A DNA stretch of 64,000 nt. Source: Clostridia bacterium. GTDB lineage: Bacteria; Bacillota; Clostridia; Oscillospirales; Acutalibacteraceae. Both the position numbers and the translations under genes were made by a program. Below are positions 14,807 to 23,973 of this stretch, in pieces; position 1 is the stretch's first letter, and each line of letters begins with the position of its first letter. Location of the stretch: NCBI GenBank assembly GCA_017409265.1, contig JAFQSY010000005.1:1-64000 (forward strand), given 5' to 3'. The notes beneath the pieces are model-generated. The model searched no databases. It saw only the letters and a list, made by a program, of their open reading frames with translations, and was not told the origin of the DNA.

Positions 14807-15856
14807 ATGAAAAACATAAAAAGAGCCATAGCATTTATTTTGGCGATAGTGCTTATCGCCGCATATCCTGCAGGTGCATGCGCACTTTCACTTGAAGGCG
14901 GAATTGAGCCGATTAAGGAGCAGTTTGTTTTCGGAGAAGGTCCTGTTGCGGGAGAATATTCGGTTGATTACCGCTATTTTTCACCCGTCGGAAAGAACGA
15001 CACTAAAAAATATCCGCTCGTTGTCTGGCTTCACGGTATGGGCGACGGCGCAGAGGAAGGCACACAGGTAAAAAAGAGCAACATAGCCTATTGGGCAAGT
15101 GATGAATTTCAGTCGCGCTTTGAGCCTGTGGGCGGAGCATTTATTCTTGCCGCACGTTCAAGGGAAGAGGATAACATATTCTGGAGCCATGAGCTTATTG
15201 AGCCTTTGCGCGCAGCGATTGACGATTTCATCGCAAAGAACAAGGCAAACATTGATTTGAGCAGAATTTATATCGGCGGATATTCTATGGGCGGAAAGAT
15301 GACCTACAAAATGGCGGTTGCCTATCCCGAACTTTTTGCGGCGGCATTCCCGATTTGTCCTGCATGGTCGCCCTCCGATGAAAAGCTTGAGTTAATTGCA
15401 GATATGCCGATATGGCTTGTTTCAAGCACACGCGACCCGCTTGTCAACTATCATCTTGCCGTTTCGCCCACGTGGGAAAGGCTTTGCGGCATATCAAACG
15501 TTCCCGAAAAATGCAGATTTTCAACCCTCACAAAGGTTTGCTATGAGGACGGAACAAAAACATCGAGCAGCCATCATGCATGGTTTGCAGTTAATCACGA
15601 TATGTTTTCTGCCGAAAACGGAGATTATCCTTACATGACAACCGTTAACGGACTCGGAGAAGAAGTTAAGCTTGAGTATCCCAACGGAATGATTTCGTGG
15701 CTCTCAAGCCACACTTCCGATTATGACGGAGCGAAGGGTGTGGGTATGGGCAACGTCAGCCTTGACGATTCAACCAATCTGATTGAATGCGACGGAATTT
15801 TCGGCTTTTTTGAGTTGCTGTTTAATGCACTTCTCAAAGTTATGAAAATTAAATAA
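14807..15856 (+). CDS. Secreted alpha/beta-hydrolase, esterase or peptidase-like
   Basis: 349 residues with a signal peptide ending near GACA (about 26). An alpha/beta-hydrolase fold follows: VVWLHGMGDG (oxyanion strand, about 73), nucleophile Ser160 in GGYSMGG, probable acid Asp in STRDPLV (about 206) and probable His in SSHHAWF (about 253). The layout resembles PHB-depolymerase/feruloyl-esterase-like enzymes used on acylated xylan, fitting the glycosidases around it; a peptidase role is possible. It has its own GAAAGGGG ribosome site and ends at a strong bidirectional terminator. Confidence 0.8.
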   Translation: MKNIKRAIAFILAIVLIAAYPAGACALSLEGGIEPIKEQFVFGEGPVAGEYSVDYRYFSPVGKNDTKKYPLVVWLHGMGDGAEEGTQVKKSNIAYWASDEFQSRFEPVGGAFILAARSREEDNIFWSHELIEPLRAAIDDFIAKNKANIDLSRIYIGGYSMGGKMTYKMAVAYPELFAAAFPICPAWSPSDEKLELIADMPIWLVSSTRDPLVNYHLAVSPTWERLCGISNVPEKCRFSTLTKVCYEDGTKTSSSHHAWFAVNHDMFSAENGDYPYMTTVNGLGEEVKLEYPNGMISWLSSHTSDYDGAKGVGMGNVSLDDSTNLIECDGIFGFFELLFNALLKVMKIK

Positions 15857-15863
15857 AAACAGA

Positions 15864-15892
15864 ACCGCTGTGGTTTTTGATGCCACAGCGGT
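15864..15892. terminator. Bidirectional terminator
   Basis: ACCGCTGTGG and CCACAGCGGT form a 10-bp stem around a 9-base loop, with A run before and T run after; it serves both the esterase-like gene and the converging arabinofuranosidase gene. Confidence 0.9.
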
Positions 15893-15899
15893 TGATTTT

Positions 15900-17408
<1,509 letters not shown>

Positions 17409-18866
17409 TTATTTGCCGTTTTTGCCGAGCATTTCATGCTTGAGGTCCCAAAGCGGCTGTGAAAGGTCAACATAATAGTTATGGGGATTTTCAAATCTTG
17501 TAACTTCATCCCAAAGAGTGTCAACCTGCTGTTTGCAGTATTCGCGTATTTCCTGCGTTGATTTTCGGTTGAAAACGCAGACACCCTTATCAAACACAGG
17601 TTCAAGAAGCTCTCTTGCTGTGTAATCAGTAATTGTCTTGCGTTTCCATGTAAAATCGGGGTCGAAAAGGTCATAGGGCTTTGAATCGTCAACAACCTCA
17701 TCGACAAGAGTTATGAGGTCGGCGGCAGCCTTGCCTGTTTCTTTGTCATAAAGACGGTAAACTCTTTTGTTGCCGGGTGTTGTGATTTTTGCAACGTTTT
17801 CGCTGAGTTTTATTTTCGGGATAATCTTTCCGTCTTTCTGAACTCCGCAAAGCTTATAAACTCCGCCGAGCATGGGGCTTGATGAAGAAGTGATAAGTCT
17901 CTCGCCGACGCCGAAAGAATCGACCTTTGCACCCTGCATGAGCATATCTCTGATGATATATTCGTCAAGTGAGTTTGATGCGACAATTGAGCAGTCGGGA
18001 TAGCCCGCATCGTCAAGCATCTTTCTTGCCTTGCGTGAGAGATAGGCGATATCGCCGCTGTCGATTCTGATGCCCTTCGGGCGTTTGCCCATGGGTGTGA
18101 GAATTTCATCAAAAACCTTTATTGCATTGGGAACACCTGATTTGAGGGTGTTATATGTGTCAACAAGCAGAGTACAGCTGTCGGGATATTCCTTAGCATA
18201 TGCCTTAAAAGCATCAAGCTCGCTGTCAAAGAGCTGAACCCAGCTGTGAGCCATTGTTCCGAGAGCGGGAACGCCGAACATCTCGTCGGAAATCGTGCAT
18301 GCCGTGCCTGCACAGCCGCCGATATATGCCGCTCTTGCGCCGTAGATTGCGCCGTCTGCGCCCTGCGCACGTCTTGAGCCAAATTCCATAACTGCTTTTC
18401 CGTTTGCTGCACGGCAGATACGGTTTGCCTTTGTTGCAATAAGGCTCTGATGGTTTATGCAGAGAAGCACCATTGTTTCAATAAATTGCGCCTGAATGAC
18501 GGGACCCTTGACCTTGACTATCGGCTCGCCCGGAAATATGGGAGTACCTTCGGGTATTGCCCATACGTCACAGCAGAATCTGAAGTTTGCAAGGTAATCA
18601 AGAAAATCCTCGCTGAAGCCTTTGCTTCTTAAATATTCAATATCATCGCTGTCAAAGGTGAGGCTTGAAAGATAATCAACAAGCTGTTCAAGACCTGCCA
18701 TGATAACAAATCCGCCGCCGTCGGGCACTTTTCTGAAAAACATGTCAAAATAAGCAATTGTGTCCTTGAAACCGTTTTTGAAATATCCGTTTGCCATGGT
18801 GATCTCATAAAAGTCGGTCAGCATGGTGAGATTTCTTTGAGATTTAGTAAATTTCATGAAAAACAT
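17409..18866 (-). CDS. pncB: Nicotinate phosphoribosyltransferase
   Basis: Converts nicotinate and PRPP (with ATP) to nicotinate mononucleotide in NAD salvage. 485 residues with the family-type start NLTMLTDFYEITMANGYF, the conserved EFGSRRAQGADGAIYGARAAY block (phosphoribosyl site, about 165-187), RIDSGDIAYLS (about 268-278) and IVASNSLDEY. Length is typical of the Firmicute type. ATG 18866 has AGGCAG close upstream; ATG 18857 is a possible alternative that would remove three residues. It leads the pncB-abfA transcript. Confidence 0.95.
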   Translation of the reverse strand: MFFMKFTKSQRNLTMLTDFYEITMANGYFKNGFKDTIAYFDMFFRKVPDGGGFVIMAGLEQLVDYLSSLTFDSDDIEYLRSKGFSEDFLDYLANFRFCCDVWAIPEGTPIFPGEPIVKVKGPVIQAQFIETMVLLCINHQSLIATKANRICRAANGKAVMEFGSRRAQGADGAIYGARAAYIGGCAGTACTISDEMFGVPALGTMAHSWVQLFDSELDAFKAYAKEYPDSCTLLVDTYNTLKSGVPNAIKVFDEILTPMGKRPKGIRIDSGDIAYLSRKARKMLDDAGYPDCSIVASNSLDEYIIRDMLMQGAKVDSFGVGERLITSSSSPMLGGVYKLCGVQKDGKIIPKIKLSENVAKITTPGNKRVYRLYDKETGKAAADLITLVDEVVDDSKPYDLFDPDFTWKRKTITDYTARELLEPVFDKGVCVFNRKSTQEIREYCKQQVDTLWDEVTRFENPHNYYVDLSQPLWDLKHEMLGKNGK

Positions 18867-19081
18867 CTGCCTTTTTCAAAATTATTCGGCAAAGAGCCGT
18901 CATTAAATGATATTATGCAGCATAATTCAAAATTTTACAATATAAAAAAACGAATAATTTTGAATATTTTTGCAGTTATGCAGAATATATGCTCCGTAAC
19001 ATGACCGGGAAATTGCTCAATCGGAAAAATTATAAAAATGTAAACATTTTGTTTATGTTTCGTTTAAATTTTAAAAAACAG

Positions 19082-19110
19082 TTGCAATTTTGCTTTTTGT
19101 GTGTTAAAAT
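19082..19110 (+). promoter_or_regulatory. Promoter of the small XRE gene
   Basis: TTGCAA (19082-19087), 17 bases, TAAAAT (19105-19110); leader of about 110 bases. Confidence 0.55.
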
Positions 19111-19160
19111 GACTGCCGATGACGCAAACAGTGTCAATTTCTGCGCTTCAGGAGAAGTGC

Positions 19161-19179
19161 ATTATACAAAATGTATAAT
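19161..19179. promoter_or_regulatory. Inverted-repeat operator candidate
   Basis: ATTATACA-AAA-TGTATAAT, a perfect 8-3-8 repeat in the leader, 50 bases before the XRE start. Its size and symmetry suit a dimeric Cro/C1-type regulator, so autoregulation is plausible. Confidence 0.5.
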
Positions 19180-19228
19180 TTTGAAAACAAAATAACCTGA
19201 CGTAAATATTCTTAGGAGGATTCAAAAC

Positions 19229-19477
19229 ATGAGAATCAGAAAGCAGGCACTTGGTGAAAGAAACATCGTAGGTGCAAGAATCGAAGCAAGACGCAAGGCA
19301 ATCAACATGAAGCAGAAGGATTTGCTCACACAGCTCCAGATTAAAGGCATTGACCTTAATGCATCAGGTCTTTCAAAGCTTGAGGGTCAGCTTCGTTATG
19401 TTACCGATTTTGAGCTCAAGGCTCTTTCGGAGGTTCTCGGCATGACTGTTAATGAGCTTCTCGGAATCGACGAATAA
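19229..19477 (+). CDS. Small XRE-type helix-turn-helix protein
   Basis: 82 residues, essentially one HTH domain: NIVGARIEARRKAINMKQKDL (about 12-32, helices 1-2), GIDLNASGLSKLEGQLR (recognition region, about 40-56) and LSEVLGMTVNELLGI as the closing helix. It lacks any sensor domain, so it acts alone or with a partner. The protein starts behind TTAGGAGG and is followed by a terminator, hence monocistronic. A perfect inverted repeat in its leader suggests self-repression. Homologous stand-alone domains are common in gut Clostridia; their targets are not known to me. Confidence 0.88.
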   Translation: MRIRKQALGERNIVGARIEARRKAINMKQKDLLTQLQIKGIDLNASGLSKLEGQLRYVTDFELKALSEVLGMTVNELLGIDE

Positions 19478-19518
19478 TTTCAACAACTTCTCACCCTCTT
19501 ATATACAACTCCTCAATG

Positions 19519-19546
19519 AAGCCGCAGTTTTAACCGACTGCGGCTT
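19519..19546 (+). terminator. Rho-independent terminator
   Basis: AAGCCGCAGT and ACTGCGGCTT form a 10-bp stem around an 8-base loop, followed by CGCCCCTTTT. Confidence 0.75.
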
Positions 19547-19623
19547 CGCCCCTTTTAATCTCGTTTTAACTTTTTCCTAACAAATCTCCGTTATATTGAA
19601 TGACGGAGATTTTTATTTTTTGC

Positions 19624-19651
19624 TTGCAAATCCTTCGATATATGGTAAAAT
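19624..19651 (+). promoter_or_regulatory. Promoter of uxaC
   Basis: TTGCAA (19624-19629), 16 bases, TAAAAT (19646-19651). The stretch ATATATGGTAAAAT resembles the galM promoter at 34946-34974. Confidence 0.5.
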
Positions 19652-19686
19652 TAAAATGTATTATTATAATCGGGAGGAATGTCACC

Positions 19687-21087
19687 GTGATAAAAGAATT
19701 TATGGGCAGGGATTTCCTGCTTGATAATGAGCCTGCAATAAAAATGTATGAGGCAGCAGAAAAGATGCCGATTTTTGATTGGCACTGCCATCTTTCCCCC
19801 AAGGAGATTTACGAAAACAAGCAGCCTGAAGATATTGCATGGCTCTGGCTCGCAGGCGACCATTATAAATGGCGTGCGATGCGTTCCTGCGGTGTTGATG
19901 AAAAATATATAACAGGCGATGCAAGCGGATACGAAAAGTTCAAGGCTTTCGCAGAGATTATGCCGAATCTTATCGGCAATCCCATGTATCATTGGTGCCA
20001 TCTTGAACTGAGAAGATACTTCGGAATAAACGATATTCTCAATGCCGAAAATGCAGACAGCATCTGGGAAAGAGCAAATGCAGCCATTAAGGCAGGCGGA
20101 TTTACTCCGAGAGAGCTTATCGAAAAGTCAAACGTTTCGTACCTTTGCACAACCGATGACCCTGCCGATACTCTTGAATATCACAAGCTTATCGCCGCAA
20201 CGGATTTCAAGTGCAAGGTGCTTCCTGCGTTCAGACCCGACAAAGCGTTAAGCATCGACCTGCCTTCATGGAGACCCTGGCTTGCAGATATGGAAAAGGC
20301 GGCCGGCAGAGAAATCGGCGGCTTTGCAGAGCTTTGCAAAGCGCTTGAAGAAAGAATTGATTTCTTTGCATCAATGGGCTGCCGTGCAAGCGACCATGCA
20401 TTTTCATATGTTCCTTGTGAAGAAGCAAGTGCAGAGGAGCTTGAAGAAATCTTTGCAAAGGTCAAAAACGGCGGAAATGCTGATGTTCTTGAAACCGATA
20501 AATTCAAAACCGCTCTTCTCGCATTCCTTGCGGCGGAATATGCAAAGAGAGATTGGGGTATGGAGCTTCATATAGGTCCCATGAGAAACAATAACACACT
20601 TATGTTTAAGAAAATCGGACCCGATGCAGGCTTTGATTCAATTGATGACAGAGAAATTGCAGGCAAGCTTTCCCGCTTCCTTGACAGCCTTGCAGTCAAA
20701 GAACAGCTCCCGAGAACAATTCTTTTCACACTGAATCCCAAGGACAATTATGTGCTCGGTACAATGCTCGGCAACTTCCAGAGCAGCGAGGCGGAGAGCA
20801 AGATTCAGTTCGGATCGGCATGGTGGTTCAACGATAATATTGACGGCATGAGAGAGCAGATGAAGGCTCTTGCTAATCTCGGCGCAATAGGTAAATTTGT
20901 CGGAATGGTAACGGATTCACGTTCATTCCTTTCATATCCCAGACACGAATATTTCCGCAGAATCATGTGCGGGCTTCTCGGCGATATGGTTGCTGACGGA
21001 CTTTATCCCTATGACGAAAAAGCAATCTGCAAAATCGCAGAGGATATTTCATATAACAACGCCATCAAATATTTCGGCGTAAAATAA
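19687..21087 (+). CDS. uxaC: Glucuronate (uronate) isomerase
   Basis: UxaC isomerises D-glucuronate to D-fructuronate and D-galacturonate to D-tagaturonate, the entry to hexuronate breakdown. 466 residues, the normal length. The metal-binding FDWHCHLSPKEI motif is near residue 27, and IGNPMYHWCHLELRRYFG (about 97-114), ELHIGPMRNNN (about 295) and GMVTDSRSFLSYPRHEYFRR (about 409-428) are family blocks. I chose GTG 19687, which has GGGAGG 9 bases upstream; a longer reading to 19600 runs across the promoter. No uxuA/uxuB or kdgK is in the window; glpK follows after 14 bases. Confidence 0.95.
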   Translation: MIKEFMGRDFLLDNEPAIKMYEAAEKMPIFDWHCHLSPKEIYENKQPEDIAWLWLAGDHYKWRAMRSCGVDEKYITGDASGYEKFKAFAEIMPNLIGNPMYHWCHLELRRYFGINDILNAENADSIWERANAAIKAGGFTPRELIEKSNVSYLCTTDDPADTLEYHKLIAATDFKCKVLPAFRPDKALSIDLPSWRPWLADMEKAAGREIGGFAELCKALEERIDFFASMGCRASDHAFSYVPCEEASAEELEEIFAKVKNGGNADVLETDKFKTALLAFLAAEYAKRDWGMELHIGPMRNNNTLMFKKIGPDAGFDSIDDREIAGKLSRFLDSLAVKEQLPRTILFTLNPKDNYVLGTMLGNFQSSEAESKIQFGSAWWFNDNIDGMREQMKALANLGAIGKFVGMVTDSRSFLSYPRHEYFRRIMCGLLGDMVADGLYPYDEKAICKIAEDISYNNAIKYFGVK

Positions 21088-21101
21088 AAGGAGGATATAT
21101 T

Positions 21102-22604
21102 ATGGCAAAATATGTTCTTGCACTCGACCAGGGCACAACAAGCTCAAGAGCAATTATCTTTGACAAAAAAGGCAATATCGTCAGCAAAGCACAGAATGAG
21201 TTTGAACAGATTTATCCTCAGGCAGGCTGGGTTGAGCATGACCCGCTCTCAATTCTTTACAGCCAGTTTCAGGCGGTTTCATCGTGTATCATCAGCGGAG
21301 GAATCAATACTGCCGATATCGCAGGTATCGGTATAACTAACCAGAGAGAAACAACAATTCTCTGGGACAGACAGACGGGTAAACCTGTTTATAACGCAAT
21401 CGTATGGCAGTGCCGCAGAACAGCGGATATCTGCGAAGAGCTTAAGGCGCAGGGTCTTGAAGAATATATAAAAGATAAAACCGGACTTCTCATAGATGCC
21501 TATTTTTCGGGTACTAAAATCAAGTGGATTCTCGACAATGTACCCGAGGCGAGAAAGCTTGCCGATGAAGGCAGACTACTTTTCGGTACGGTTGAAACGT
21601 GGATAATATGGAATCTTACGGGCGGCAGCGTTCATGTTACCGACTATTCAAACGCATCAAGAACAATGCTGTTTGACGTTGATAATCTTTGCTGGGATAA
21701 GTTCCTTTGCGAAAAGCTCGGAATCCCTATGTCGATTCTTCCCGAGCCCGTTCCGTCGAGCAAGGTTTATGGCAGAGTTTCAAAAGGCATTCTCGGCCTC
21801 GAATCGCTGGAGGGTATTCCCATCTGCGGTGCTATCGGCGATCAGCCTGCGGCTCTTTTCGGTCAGGGTTGTTTTGAACCAGGTCAGGCAAAGAATACCT
21901 ACGGCACGGGTTGCTTTTTGCTGATGAACACAGGCGAAACAAGAGTTAAGTCAAAGAACAATCTTCTTACGGGTGTTGCATGGGGTATAGGTAACAAGGT
22001 TGAATATGCAATCGAAGGCTCGGCTTTCAATGCGGGCTCAGTTATAAAGTGGCTGCGTGATGAGCTTCATATGATAGACAGCGCAAAGAGATGCGATGAG
22101 CTTGCGGAAAGTGTTCCGGATTCAAACGGAATCTATTTTGTGCCTGCGTTTACGGGCCTCGGTGCACCGTATTGGGATATGTATGCAAGAGGAACTCTTG
22201 TCGGAATAACAAGAGGTGTCAACAGAGCTCATATCGCAAGAAGTGTGCTTGAAGCCATTACATATCAGATGACGGATTTGCTTGAAGCGATGAAGTCCGA
22301 TTCGGGAATTGACTTTACGGAGCTTCGTGTTGACGGCGGCGCAAGCGTAAGCGATATCATGCTTCAGATTCAGGCTGACATGATAAGATGCAGTGTCAAC
22401 CGTCCGAAAAATGTTGAAACTACCGCTCTCGGTGCAGCATATCTTGCAGGTCTTGCAGTCGGTCTTTGGGAGAGCACGGAAGAAATTCAGAACAACCGTG
22501 AGGTTGAAAAGGTTTTCACTCCCAAAATGGATGAAGCAAAGCGCAACGAGCTTTATGCAGGTTGGAAGAGAGCTGTTGAATGCTCAAAAGGCTGGGCAAA
22601 ATAA
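21102..22604 (+). CDS. glpK: Glycerol kinase
   Basis: Phosphorylates glycerol to sn-glycerol 3-phosphate with ATP. 500 residues of the FGGY family: ALDQGTTSSRAIIFD at the N-terminus, QAGWVEHDP (about 41), GITNQRETTILWDR (about 77-90), GAIGDQPAALFGQGCF (about 243-258), KNTYGTGCFLLMNTG (about 263-277) and LRVDGGASVSD. The Firmicute phosphorylatable His region is present in outline (VTDYSNASRTMLFD, about 179), without a clear His. It follows uxaC by 14 bases and precedes the malic enzyme gene by 16. No glpF or glpO is adjacent. Confidence 0.95.
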   Translation: MAKYVLALDQGTTSSRAIIFDKKGNIVSKAQNEFEQIYPQAGWVEHDPLSILYSQFQAVSSCIISGGINTADIAGIGITNQRETTILWDRQTGKPVYNAIVWQCRRTADICEELKAQGLEEYIKDKTGLLIDAYFSGTKIKWILDNVPEARKLADEGRLLFGTVETWIIWNLTGGSVHVTDYSNASRTMLFDVDNLCWDKFLCEKLGIPMSILPEPVPSSKVYGRVSKGILGLESLEGIPICGAIGDQPAALFGQGCFEPGQAKNTYGTGCFLLMNTGETRVKSKNNLLTGVAWGIGNKVEYAIEGSAFNAGSVIKWLRDELHMIDSAKRCDELAESVPDSNGIYFVPAFTGLGAPYWDMYARGTLVGITRGVNRAHIARSVLEAITYQMTDLLEAMKSDSGIDFTELRVDGGASVSDIMLQIQADMIRCSVNRPKNVETTALGAAYLAGLAVGLWESTEEIQNNREVEKVFTPKMDEAKRNELYAGWKRAVECSKGWAK

Positions 22605-22620
22605 TTAGGAGATGCAGAAA

Positions 22621-23790
22621 ATGGATTATTTGAAGGAGTCATTAAGACTCCATTATGAATGGAAGGGCAAGCTTGAAACAAAAGCGAGAGCGAGTGCAAA
22701 CAGTAAGCAGGATTTGTCTCTTGCATATACTCCCGGTGTTGCCGCTCCTTGCCTTGAAATTCAGAAAGATATAAACAAAAGCTATGAGCTGACAAGAAGA
22801 TGGAACACCGTTGCCGTTGTAACAGACGGAACGGCGGTTCTCGGTCTGGGCGATATCGGTCCCGAGGCAGGTATGCCCGTTATGGAGGGAAAGTGCCTTC
22901 TCTTCAAATCCTTTGCGGATATTGATGCGATTCCTCTTTGCATCCGCTCGAAAGATACCGATGAAATCGTGAATGCCGTTTCTCTTTTTGCGGGAAGCTT
23001 CGGCGGCATTAATCTTGAAGATATTGCAGCTCCGAGATGCTTTGAAATTGAAAGAAAGCTCAAGGAAAAATGTGATATCCCCGTTTTTCACGATGACCAG
23101 CATGGCACGGCGGTTGTTGTTCTTGCGGCGGTGCTCAATGCACTGCGCTGTGTCGGAAAAAAGCTTGAGGATTGCACCGTTGCAATGAGCGGTGCAGGCT
23201 CGGCAGGCTCGGCGATTGCAAGGCTTCTCCATGCGTGCGGAGCAGGCAATATCATAATTAGCGATAAGCAGGGAATCATCTGCAAGGGGCAGGAGCTTTC
23301 TCCTGCTTTTGAAGAGCTTGCGGAGTTCACAAATAAAAACCGTATAACAGGCACTCTTGCCGACGCAATGAAGGGCGCAGATGTTTTTGTCGGCGTTTCT
23401 GCAGGCGGAATAGTCAGCAGAGAAATGGTTGCATCAATGGCAGAAAGTGCTGTAGTTATGGCAATGGCAAATCCGACCCCCGAAATTATGCCCGATGAAG
23501 CGCTTGCGGCAGGCGCTGCGGTTGTCGGCACGGGCAGAAGCGATTATCCAAACCAAATAAACAATGTTCTTGCGTTTCCCGGAATTTTCAGAGGCGCGCT
23601 CAATGTAAGAGCTTCTGATATAAACGAAGAAATGAAGCTTGCGGCGGCGCATGCGATAGCAGACCTTGTTTCACAAGACAGTCTCCGCTCTGATTACATT
23701 CTTCCCGAAGCTTTCGACGAAAGAGTGGGTCCTGCGGTTGCGGCGGCGGTCGCAAAGGCAGCTCGTGATTGTGGAATTGCACGAATTTGA
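22621..23790 (+). CDS. Malic enzyme, NAD(P)-dependent
   Basis: Oxidative decarboxylation of malate to pyruvate. 389 residues, the short bacterial form: SLAYTPGVAAPCLEI (about 32-46, catalytic Tyr), LGDIGPEAGMPVMEGKCLLFK (metal and substrate region, about 77-97), HDDQHGTAVVVLAAV (about 157), nucleotide fold SGAGSAGSAIARLL (about 190-203) and ANPTPEIMP. ATG 22621 is used because AGGAG lies 9 bases before it; an ATG at 22612 overlaps that site. Third gene of the uxaC-glpK-malic unit, which would funnel uronate and glycerol carbon towards pyruvate. Confidence 0.93.
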   Translation: MDYLKESLRLHYEWKGKLETKARASANSKQDLSLAYTPGVAAPCLEIQKDINKSYELTRRWNTVAVVTDGTAVLGLGDIGPEAGMPVMEGKCLLFKSFADIDAIPLCIRSKDTDEIVNAVSLFAGSFGGINLEDIAAPRCFEIERKLKEKCDIPVFHDDQHGTAVVVLAAVLNALRCVGKKLEDCTVAMSGAGSAGSAIARLLHACGAGNIIISDKQGIICKGQELSPAFEELAEFTNKNRITGTLADAMKGADVFVGVSAGGIVSREMVASMAESAVVMAMANPTPEIMPDEALAAGAAVVGTGRSDYPNQINNVLAFPGIFRGALNVRASDINEEMKLAAAHAIADLVSQDSLRSDYILPEAFDERVGPAVAAAVAKAARDCGIARI

Positions 23791-23901
23791 CGATTGATGT
23801 TTGTTGGTAATTCACAAAAAGTTAAAAGAATTTTTTAAATCTTGCAACTTTCTATTGCTTTATTTTAATAGTTGTGTCATAATTACAAAGCATATTGGAG
23901 C

Positions 23902-23941
23902 AGAATGCGGTTTAGCATTCTCTCTTGTTGGGGATTACCCC
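23902..23941 (+). promoter_or_regulatory. Two-hairpin leader before the InlB-repeat gene
   Basis: AGAATGC/GCATTCT (23902-23921, 7 bp) and GGGG/CCCC (23930-23941) lie between the malic enzyme gene and the ribosome site AAAGGAGG. They may stabilise or regulate this mRNA. I could not match a known riboswitch. Confidence 0.4.
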
Positions 23942-23973
23942 GGACTTTAGAAAATTTTAAAGGAGGAAAATCT

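Larger units (their letters stand above)
18867..19228. other. 362-bp intergenic region with promoter and operator
   Basis: This A+T-rich stretch separates pncB from the small XRE gene. I see a promoter at 19082-19110 and an inverted repeat at 19161-19179. A 68-codon frame inside it (18989-19195) has no ribosome site and a poor composition, and I do not count it as a gene. Confidence 0.6.

Noticed and set aside
18989-19195. 68-codon frame between pncB and the small XRE gene
   Set aside because: No ribosome site, composition of random A+T-rich DNA, and it covers the promoter and operator.
22642-23232. 196-codon leftward frame opposite the malic enzyme gene
   Set aside because: Antisense artefact; the opposite strand has all malic enzyme motifs.
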